The notes under the pieces are model-generated. The model was not told the DNA's origin and made no database searches. It saw only the letters and a program-made list of their open reading frames with translations. From an uncultured Oscillochloris sp. (lineage in GTDB: Bacteria > Chloroflexota > Chloroflexia > Chloroflexales > Chloroflexaceae), in contig CAIRFY010000436.1 in NCBI GenBank assembly GCA_903877945.1, positions 1 to 8,473 of the forward strand: a DNA stretch of 8,473 bases. Direction: 5' to 3'. Positions 1-5,443 of the stretch are shown here, one piece after another (positions within the stretch are counted from its first letter, which is position 1; every line of letters begins with the position of its first letter). A program made the position numbers and the translations under genes.

Positions 1-140
1 TCTAAGGCATGTTTCAATCTAGCTTGACAGTTCAGCGATGAAACGATGACGCGGTGAGGCGTTCCGTATCGCCTCATCGCCTCATCGCCTCATCGCTGAA
101 CTGTCAAGCTGAATGTACCCATTTTGAAACATGCCTAAGG
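1..140. repeat. Palindromic repeat A, complete copy
   Basis: This is a roughly 140-bp imperfect palindrome with nested stems. An outer 13-bp arm at 5-17 (AGGCATGTTTCAA) pairs with 124-136, and an inner 21-bp arm at 21-41 pairs perfectly with 90-110. Inside these, 44-60 is largely complementary to an 8-bp tandem repeat (TCGCCTCA, three units at 69-92), leaving a small loop near TTCCGTAT. The right strand of the stem carries unpaired bases between the inner and outer arms (111-123). The first 88 bases recur identically at 8385-8472, so this is a dispersed element. It carries no open reading frame of note. The left boundary is taken as the window edge, so the true end and any target duplication on that side cannot be seen. 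It lies downstream of the minus-strand kinase gene. Confidence 0.85.
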
Positions 141-286
141 AATCCACTGCCGACCTTGCCCCCTCACCCCCTGCCCCTCTCCCTCACGGAGAGAGAGGAG
201 TATATCCCTTTCTGATACGGAATACTCCCCCTCTCCCGTTCAGGGAGAGGGGGCTGGGTGAGGGCTGAGCGGCGGCAGATTCCTTA
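136..286. repeat. Palindromic repeat B (C/T-rich core)
   Basis: A second palindrome abuts repeat A and shares its terminal CCTAAGG. Outer arms are TAAGGAAT (136-143) with ATTCCTTA (279-286) and CTGCCG (147-152) with CGGCAG (273-278). The inner core 161-183 is complementary to 243-264 with one or two bulges. On the right side, 227-237 pairs perfectly with 243-253 across the 5-base loop GTTCA, an alternative 11-bp GC-rich hairpin. Positions 161-198 match 4102-4139 in repeat C at 36 of 38 bases, while the outer arms differ completely. Its position 22 bp past the kinase stop codon means it could stop or slow minus-strand transcription, but no T tract follows the stem, so I do not call it an intrinsic terminator. 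There is no gene in 1-307. Confidence 0.8.
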
Positions 287-307
287 TGTGAAAGGTATTG
301 GCCCTAG

Positions 308-3300
308 CTACACCCCGGCAACTGGCAGCGTGAAGAAGAAGGTACTACCGTGGCCGGGGATGCTCTCAACCCCGACGGCACCGCCGTGGGCCTCGACGAC
401 CAGTTTGCAGAAGGTCAGCCCGAGGCCGCTGCCGCCGATGCGTCGGTTGCCGACCTGTCCAAACTTCGTGAAGATCTTGTCGAGGTCGTTGGGCTTAATA
501 CCCAGGCCCGAGTCGTGTACCGCCACGCGTGCAAACCTCGGGTTCTCTGCATACGTGGTACGCACGAGAACCTGCTGGTCCTTCGGGCTAAACTTCAGGG
601 CGTTATCGAGCAGGTTCTGGAGGACGCGCAGGATCAGGTCACGGTCAGCCATCACATGTAGACCTTCGGCGGATGGCTCAAGATTGATCGTCACACTATG
701 CTTGCGGGCGATAATCGCCATACGAGAGATCGCGCGTTCTGCCAGTGGGGCCAGTTCAACTCGTCCGCAATCGAGGGGCATCTGCCCACCCTCCAGGCGG
801 CTAATATCGAGCAACAGGTTGATCATATCCAGCAGGTGCTGGGTACTGGCGTAGGCAATGCTCAGGATTTCGCGCTGGAGTTGGGAGATCTCGCCGCCGG
901 TGCCACGGAAGATCATGTCGATTGACGCGGTTACACTCGTCAGCGGGCTACGCAAATCGTGAACCATCATATTGGTCAGATCCTGGCGCAGGTACTCGGC
1001 CTTCTTCGCGGCGGTGATGTCGCGTACCGTGAGCAGGATCGGCCATTGCGGCCCGGTGCGCTCATGCTCGTGATCACTCTCACCCTCGGGGGTGGCCCGC
1101 AACACACTCCACTCCAGGGCGCGTGCGTTGGAAGAGGTAAGTTGGTCATAGACAAATCGCTCGATGCCATTGGCCACGCTTGTGATGCCGACCGAGAGAT
1201 GCTCAAGGTCGCTTTGGCTATAGCGGGCTATCGCCTGCCAGCGCGACAGCATTTCGCTGACGGGCATTCCTTCAAGGTTATTGGTGGTGTTTATCCACGC
1301 GGTCAGATCAACCAGCTCGCGAAAGGCGTCATTCACCACCGCGACGCGACCAACGTCATCCACCAAGAGCATGCCCTCGCGAGTTGACGCCATAATCGAG
1401 GCGAGCTGATCGAGACCCCGGCGCACGGCCCCCGAGAGTTGGAGGCTCTCGACGGCAACAGCGGCCTGACCGGCGAAGAGGCTCAGGCTTTCGATGGTCG
1501 ATGAATTGGGGATGCCCTTGGTACAGCCGATGCAGATGGCCCCCAGGATGCGGCGGGTGGCCCGTAGCGGTATCGCCACCACGGCATCGCCGCCGGCAGC
1601 GCCAGGGCGCATGGTCTGTGGGCGACGGAGCAGGATCGCCTCACGCGCCAGTTGTTCGACCATCATTTGGTTGGCGGGGGCGGTGCCGATCTGTGCCCCG
1701 AGAATCAGGGTGTCTGGGGTGCCCTGGGATTGCCAGAGCAGGGCGAGGCCCCAGCGTGCCTCGCTCTGGGCCACCATGCCGCCCACGGTCATCTCGTAGA
1801 TCTCCTGGGGGGAGCGCAGGGTCGTGTTAAGAGCCATGCCCAGGCCATTCAGTGCCGTCAGGCTGCTTAGGCTATGCTGGAGGTCGCTATAAAGTTGGGC
1901 GTTCTCCAAGGCCACGGCAGCCTGGTTCGCGAAAATATCAAGAATCTGCACCTGCTCAGGGCCAGGCAGCATCCCGTCTTCAGGGTCACTGACCGAGATG
2001 AGGCCGAGCAAATGGCCGTGGCTATTGTGTAGCAGGCTGAATATCGCATCGTGCGGGTGCCAGTTGCCGGACTGCCCAGGGGTTATGTTGGGGATGTAGA
2101 CATGCTCTGGCCCACCCCACAGTTGCATATACTCGTTGTCGCGTCGGTCGATCAGGTAGGTGGAGGGGCTACGACGGAACTCGGGACGCAGCAGGGCAAG
2201 CATGCGACCGAGGGGAGCGCGTGCGGTACGCAGACGTTCAAACGACTCGGCGACCGGCCCGGCGGCCAAAACGTGCTGGAGGTAAGGTTCAACGCCGTCG
2301 TCGTGCTGGACAAGGGCAATCATACAACTGCGAAAGCCGGCGCTCTCAGAGACAGACTGAATGATCGTGTGAAGTAAATCCTCGCGATTGCGCTCGACCC
2401 GCAGGGTATTTGAGGCGAGCAGGATGCGGTGGAGTCGATCATTGCTGCGGTTAAGCTCCTGGAGACGCCGTGTGAGAGTCTGATCGATCTGGGCAAACTG
2501 GTTGGCGTTTTCCAAGGCGATCATCGCGTGGTCGGCGATCACCTCAAGTAAGGCGCGATCTTCCTCGGTAAAGGGGGCATCGTCACGTCGGTTCAGGATC
2601 TCGATCACGCCTTTGATGCCATCAATCCCACGCAGCGGCACAGCCATCAGCGAGCGGGTGAGGAACCCTGTGTTGCCGTCGGGAGTGCTGTAAAATCGAC
2701 CATCGCCACGGGCATTGTTCACCACCGCAGGCTGGCCGCTGCTGGCGACATAGCCCGCCACACCGACGCCTGGGGGCAGGCGCTGGCCAAGGAGTTGGTA
2801 TCCAGCGGGACCTCCGGCGTAGCGAAAGATGAGATCCCCGGTCTGCGTATCGAGGATCAGCAGCGAGCCCTCCTCGGCGTTGAACAAATCCTGGGCATGC
2901 TCGATGATCAGCGAGGGCACCCGCTGCGGGTCGAGGGTCGAGGTGATCGCACGGGTGATCTGGTTGAGGGACTGCATCTGGCGCGCCTGCTGCTCAGCTA
3001 AGAGGAGCAACTGGGCGCTGCGGATCGGGCGGGCCGTCTCCTCGGCGAGAATGAGGAATAGATCGCGCTGGAGCGGTGAGAACCGCACGTCCGGGTTGGT
3101 GCTGAAGCAACTGATCACGCCGTACGCTTTTCCGCGATCACGCAGCGGGGCACCCATCCACGTGTGGGAACTGGGGCCGGGAAACATGTAGAGGGGCAGT
3201 ACACTCTGGCGATCACACTCTTTGGGGTAGTCATCGGTGAAGATTGGTGCCTCGGTCTGGAGGATGGTGCCGGTGAGTCCAGCGCGTTGCTCCCAGAAAC

Positions 3301-3904
3301 CCCGGTGTGCGACCCGCTCGCCGTCGTTGGATATGTAGGACAGTGAAACCCAGTTGCTTTGCTGGTAGCGCAGGGCCACCAGGAAGCACACGCAGCCGAT
3401 GCTGTGCTGGGCGATCTGGTTCAGTTGCTCAAGCAGGGTGTCGAGGTCGGGTGTGTCGCGAACCTGGGTGATCGCGGTGCGGAGCTGCTGGCGTTTGGCC
3501 CCAGCCTCATCGGGCGCTGGCCGCAGGGCGTGGCGGGTCGTCCCCAGCACGGCGGCGAACAGTATGAGAGCCTGCTCCTGGCGAGAAAACCCGTGTCCAG
3601 GGACAACTCGTACCCAACCTTCAAGGTACTCCGCACAGCGCACAGGGACGTAGCCGGGGAAACCTCCACGCCCCACGATCAACTCGCCAGCCCGTAGCCG
3701 GGCCAGCACGGTCGGATCATCCGGCCTCGCGCCGCCATCGTCGGTCGCCCATATCAGTTCGCAGCGGCTATCGGGCAGAATCCGCTCCAGAGCCAGCAAT
3801 GCACGCCGCTCTAGATCAGTGCCGTCGCTCGCCTGGGCGATCTCGGCAATCAAGACCGCCCAAGAGGACAGCAATCCGTCCCCGTCTAATGTGGGTTGAC
3901 TCAT
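308..3904 (-). CDS. Multi-GAF/PAS sensor histidine kinase, cytosolic, orphan
   Basis: This is a sensor histidine kinase that would autophosphorylate a histidine and pass the phosphate to an unidentified response regulator; none is adjacent. With M1 at 3904 it has 1198 residues. Domains read off the translation are: a short degenerate GAF-like segment (about 12-125), GAF (145-300), GAF (310-470, the most canonical), GAF (485-675), GAF (680-825), PAS (830-965), HisKA (970-1040) and HATPase_c (1080-1198). The catalytic set is intact: H-box VHDLRSPL with His982, N-box NLLDN (Asn1097/1101), G1 DSGLGI (Asp1131), F-box FTKF and G2 GGSGLGL (about 1157-1163). No transmembrane segment or receiver domain is seen, so it should be soluble and sense small molecules, redox state or light through its GAF domains; the ligand cannot be told from sequence. 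The start is uncertain. The frame stays open to a TTG at 3967 with ATGs at 3934 and 3928, and none has a clear Shine-Dalgarno; 3904 is chosen because the GAF-like fold starts soon after it. Confidence 0.93.
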   Translation of the reverse strand: MSQPTLDGDGLLSSWAVLIAEIAQASDGTDLERRALLALERILPDSRCELIWATDDGGARPDDPTVLARLRAGELIVGRGGFPGYVPVRCAEYLEGWVRVVPGHGFSRQEQALILFAAVLGTTRHALRPAPDEAGAKRQQLRTAITQVRDTPDLDTLLEQLNQIAQHSIGCVCFLVALRYQQSNWVSLSYISNDGERVAHRGFWEQRAGLTGTILQTEAPIFTDDYPKECDRQSVLPLYMFPGPSSHTWMGAPLRDRGKAYGVISCFSTNPDVRFSPLQRDLFLILAEETARPIRSAQLLLLAEQQARQMQSLNQITRAITSTLDPQRVPSLIIEHAQDLFNAEEGSLLILDTQTGDLIFRYAGGPAGYQLLGQRLPPGVGVAGYVASSGQPAVVNNARGDGRFYSTPDGNTGFLTRSLMAVPLRGIDGIKGVIEILNRRDDAPFTEEDRALLEVIADHAMIALENANQFAQIDQTLTRRLQELNRSNDRLHRILLASNTLRVERNREDLLHTIIQSVSESAGFRSCMIALVQHDDGVEPYLQHVLAAGPVAESFERLRTARAPLGRMLALLRPEFRRSPSTYLIDRRDNEYMQLWGGPEHVYIPNITPGQSGNWHPHDAIFSLLHNSHGHLLGLISVSDPEDGMLPGPEQVQILDIFANQAAVALENAQLYSDLQHSLSSLTALNGLGMALNTTLRSPQEIYEMTVGGMVAQSEARWGLALLWQSQGTPDTLILGAQIGTAPANQMMVEQLAREAILLRRPQTMRPGAAGGDAVVAIPLRATRRILGAICIGCTKGIPNSSTIESLSLFAGQAAVAVESLQLSGAVRRGLDQLASIMASTREGMLLVDDVGRVAVVNDAFRELVDLTAWINTTNNLEGMPVSEMLSRWQAIARYSQSDLEHLSVGITSVANGIERFVYDQLTSSNARALEWSVLRATPEGESDHEHERTGPQWPILLTVRDITAAKKAEYLRQDLTNMMVHDLRSPLTSVTASIDMIFRGTGGEISQLQREILSIAYASTQHLLDMINLLLDISRLEGGQMPLDCGRVELAPLAERAISRMAIIARKHSVTINLEPSAEGLHVMADRDLILRVLQNLLDNALKFSPKDQQVLVRTTYAENPRFARVAVHDSGLGIKPNDLDKIFTKFGQVGNRRIGGSGLGLTFCKLVVEAHGGAVGVESIPGHGSTFFFTLPVAGV

Positions 3905-4027
3905 AGCCAGTGTGGCACGATATAGCATCGTCATCGCATGACAGAGGTGCAGGAGCCGGGTAGGCAACGGTACACTGTGTAATGAAGTCCGATAGGCCCA
4001 TTTTACCCGGCTTTTACCTTTCGTTCC

Positions 4028-4056
4028 ATACTACCAGAACGACGGCCCTTTGACAA
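4028..4056 (-). promoter_or_regulatory. Sigma70-like promoter for the histidine kinase
   Basis: Read on the minus strand, TTGTCA (4056-4051) and TAGTAT (4033-4028) are separated by exactly 17 bases, giving 5/6 and 4/6 matches to the bacterial housekeeping consensus. Transcription would begin near 4021, leaving a leader of about 115 bases before the ATG at 3904. That is compatible with any of the candidate start codons. A weaker alternative -10 (TAAAAT) lies further downstream near 4000. Confidence 0.5.
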
Positions 4057-4064
4057 TTTATTCA

Positions 4065-4202
4065 CGGGGAGAAGCGGGGCGTGTGCAAAGTCACCCTCCG
4101 GCCCTCACCCCCGGCCCCTCTCCCTCACGGGGAGAGAGGGCTGGGGGGTGAGGGCTGTCCGGCGATCACACGACTTTGCACACGCTCTGCGGGGAGAAGC
4201 GG
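4065..4202. mobile_element. Palindromic insertion C with 13-bp flanking direct repeats
   Basis: A hairpin element is bracketed by perfect 13-bp direct repeats, CGGGGAGAAGCGG, at 4065-4077 and 4190-4202, as expected of a target-site duplication. The 112 bases between them carry a perfect 14-bp outer inverted repeat, GCGTGTGCAAAGTC (4079-4092) with its complement at 4172-4185. Inside this sits a C/T-rich hairpin core (4102-4154), whose left half (4102-4139) matches repeat B at 36 of 38 bases. It has no coding capacity, so it would have to be moved by an enzyme encoded elsewhere, like a MITE. It lies between two divergent promoters and ends directly against the -35 box of the plus-strand one. 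The insertion reading is an inference from the duplication; chance duplication of a 13-mer here is unlikely but not excluded. Confidence 0.65.
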
Positions 4203-4231
4203 TTGACGCACATGAGCCGGACTGCTATAAT
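4203..4231 (+). promoter_or_regulatory. Strong sigma70-like promoter for the membrane-protein gene
   Basis: TTGACG (4203-4208) and TATAAT (4226-4231) are separated by an ideal 17 bases, with 5/6 and 6/6 consensus matches. Transcription would start near 4238, giving a leader of about 40 bases before the ATG at 4279. The -35 box begins at the base right after the second 13-bp repeat of insertion C, so upstream contacts of RNA polymerase would fall inside the inserted element. Confidence 0.8.
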
Positions 4232-4263
4232 CGGTGCGCTCTCGCTGTGCCACACCCTAGTTC

Positions 4264-4268
4264 GGAGG
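4264..4268 (+). promoter_or_regulatory. Ribosome binding site that sets the start at 4279
   Basis: GGAGG lies 10 bases before the ATG at 4279. An in-frame TTG at 4270 sits only one base behind the same motif, too close to be used, so the ATG is preferred. Confidence 0.7.
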
Positions 4269-4278
4269 CTTGCTCGTA

Positions 4279-4758
4279 ATGGGTTCTAGTTTTATTGAGT
4301 ACATGACCGCGTCCAGCCCTGCTGCGGGCTTCGGCACACTTGCGTGGATCTTCTTTCTGCTTCAGCTCATGGGTGTGGGTGCGGGTGCGTATTTTGTCTA
4401 CGCGCACACGGAGCGCAACCCGGCGCGACGCACATTCATGCATCAACTCGGGATTGCCCTGTTGGTGCTTGGTGGCGTGGGCCTGTTCGCCGCAGTGCTG
4501 CGTCTGGTCGGCGTGCCGCTGATCAATCAGCGCCTGTGGCTCTGGATCTTGCTACTGGTGGATCTGGCGACTGGCGGCTATACCTACTACTACATGCGCA
4601 GCGTGCTGCCTGAGCTTGAGAAGGCTCAGGCCGGAAAGCGTCCCTCGCGCCCGGCGCAGGTTCGCAGCGTGACGACCGAGGCGGCCCCTGCTACCCCGCG
4701 CCCGGTCGCTACCACCGGTCGCCGCGAGGCTCGGCGCGAGCGCAAAAAGAAGAAGTAG
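4279..4758 (+). CDS. Small three-helix membrane protein of unknown function
   Basis: This 159-residue protein is not one I can assign to a named family. Three hydrophobic segments are evident at about 18-41, 56-78 and 85-106. The first loop (TERNPARR, about 44-51) and the C-terminal tail are positively charged, so by the positive-inside rule the N-terminus is outside and the tail is in the cytosol. The tail (from about 110) is Ala/Pro-rich and very basic, ending RRERKKKK, which could bind nucleic acid, ribosomes or acidic lipid; that is only a suggestion. A cluster YTYYYM sits at the end of helix 3. The gene has its own near-consensus promoter and a GGAGG site, so it is probably well expressed. 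The TfoX-like gene follows 105 bases later on the same strand with no visible terminator between, so co-transcription is possible. Confidence 0.82.
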   Translation: MGSSFIEYMTASSPAAGFGTLAWIFFLLQLMGVGAGAYFVYAHTERNPARRTFMHQLGIALLVLGGVGLFAAVLRLVGVPLINQRLWLWILLLVDLATGGYTYYYMRSVLPELEKAQAGKRPSRPAQVRSVTTEAAPATPRPVATTGRREARRERKKKK

Positions 4759-4863
4759 AATTGAGTTCTTGCCGTTCGCTACCCGCACGATCCGACCCTA
4801 TCGTGGCCAGCCAGCGCGGGAGGAGATGACCAATACGCTGACCCTGACGACGAAGGAGCGACA

Positions 4864-5190
4864 ATGTCATCTGACGAAGATTTTGTGACGTTCATCGTCG
4901 ATCAGATCAAGGACGTAGGTGCCATCTCCTACAGGAAGATGTTTGGCGAGTACGCGATCTACAGCGGCGGCAAAGTTGTCGCCTTGGTCTGTGACAACCA
5001 ACTCTTCGTGAAACGAACCGACGCGGGACGGGTATTTATCGGCGAAGTCGTCGAGGCACCGCCATACCCCGGTGCCAAACCAAGTTTCCTCATTGAAGAT
5101 AATCTTGACGACAAAGAGTGGATGAGCCAGCTCATCCATATTACGGCGAACGAACTCCCCGCGCCCAAACCAAAAAGAAAAAGTAGGTGA
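4864..5190 (+). CDS. TfoX N-terminal-domain protein
   Basis: The 108-residue product matches the stand-alone TfoX N-terminal domain. The typical pattern is visible: RKMFGEYAIY at 24-33, a strand run KVVALVCDNQLFVK at 37-50, and PPYPGAKPSFLIED at 66-79, followed by a C-terminal helix and a basic tail KPKRKSR. The length fits the single-domain family. TfoX/Sxy is a competence regulator in gammaproteobacteria, but that role needs a second (C-terminal) domain absent here, so the cellular role is unknown and I give no gene symbol. AAGGAG at 4853-4858, five bases before the ATG, supports the start. No own promoter is obvious in the 105-bp gap upstream. The end of the gene contains A-runs (5171-5183) just before the TGA; in the +1 frame the sequence stays open for about 50 more codons with coding-like composition (see the relic entry). 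Confidence 0.88.
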   Translation: MSSDEDFVTFIVDQIKDVGAISYRKMFGEYAIYSGGKVVALVCDNQLFVKRTDAGRVFIGEVVEAPPYPGAKPSFLIEDNLDDKEWMSQLIHITANELPAPKPKRKSR

Positions 5191-5337
5191 CCACCTCCGC
5201 GACGGTGCGGAGCTAGAGCGGCACTACATCAGCCTGTTCGACGCCCTCGGCAAAGGTGCCGGGTTCATCCCGGTGATCTTCCTCTTCGCGTTGGCGATGG
5301 ACGCCTCAGCACCGACCCATCATTCGGTGTTAGAGTA
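5126..5337 (+). pseudogene. Possible gene relic, coding-like but startless
   Basis: The +1 frame relative to the TfoX-like gene is open from 5126 (after a TGA at 5123-5125) to a TAG at 5335-5337. From about 5189 it uses almost only G- or C-ending codons, as real genes here do, and reads as a plausible protein tail (for example LERHYISLFDALGKGAGFIP, then a hydrophobic run and MDASAP). It has no start codon with a ribosome site and overlaps the end of the TfoX-like gene, so it is not a normal gene. It could be the 3' remnant of a deleted gene or a C-terminal extension lost through a frameshift in the A-runs at 5171-5183. I do not recognise the peptide. Chance composition remains possible. Confidence 0.3.
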
Positions 5338-5341
5338 GACC

Positions 5342-5443
5342 TATAGCAATCCTATCCGGGTTGTGAAGAGGAGTCGAGCCTTTAGGCGGCCTTATCCGGC
5401 TAAAGCCTTGACTCCACACAACAACCCCAAGAGGATTGCTATA
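5342..5443. repeat. Palindrome D abutting the VWA gene start
   Basis: This is a near-continuous 102-bp imperfect palindrome. TATAGCAATCCT (5342-5353) pairs perfectly over 12 bp with AGGATTGCTATA (5432-5443). An internal segment beginning GAGTC (5371 on) is complementary to one ending GACTC (to about 5414) at about 16 of 19 positions, and GGGTTGT and ACAACCC pair approximately in between. The tip is a small loop near CCTTAT. The right end coincides with the A of the downstream ATG, and the right arm contains that gene's ribosome binding site. No flanking direct repeat is visible. It differs in sequence from repeats A, B, C and E. Confidence 0.82.
5429..5434 (+). promoter_or_regulatory. Ribosome binding site inside palindrome D
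   Basis: AAGAGG lies eight bases before the ATG at 5443 and sets the start of the VWA gene. Its last three bases and all spacer bases belong to the 12-bp outer arm of palindrome D, so in a transcript that includes the left arm the site and the start codon would be partly buried in a stem. No convincing promoter was found between 5191 and 5443. Confidence 0.6.

Noticed and set aside
69..96. CRISPR-like array in repeat A
   Set aside because: The repeats are 8 bp and directly tandem without spacers, and they form one side of a hairpin.
227..253. Intrinsic terminator for the kinase gene
   Set aside because: The 11-bp GC hairpin is strong, but no T tract follows on the minus strand; it is better described as part of repeat B.
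258..854. 198-codon plus-strand frame and other plus-strand frames across 308-3904
   Set aside because: Arg/Ser/Pro-rich shadow frames of the kinase gene with no motif or ribosome site.
4050..4055. TTGACA on the plus strand as a -35 box
   Set aside because: No acceptable -10 lies 16-18 bases downstream; the sequence there is GC-rich and partly the 13-bp direct repeat.
4270..4278. TTG start at 4270 for the small membrane protein
   Set aside because: It lies one base from the GGAGG motif; the ATG at 4279 has workable spacing.
4826..4888. 20-codon frame (MTNTLTLTTKER...) overlapping the TfoX-like start, as a leader peptide
   Set aside because: The purine-rich GGGAGGAG touches the ATG with no spacer, and no attenuator structure follows. 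It fits better as a chance frame or part of a relic.
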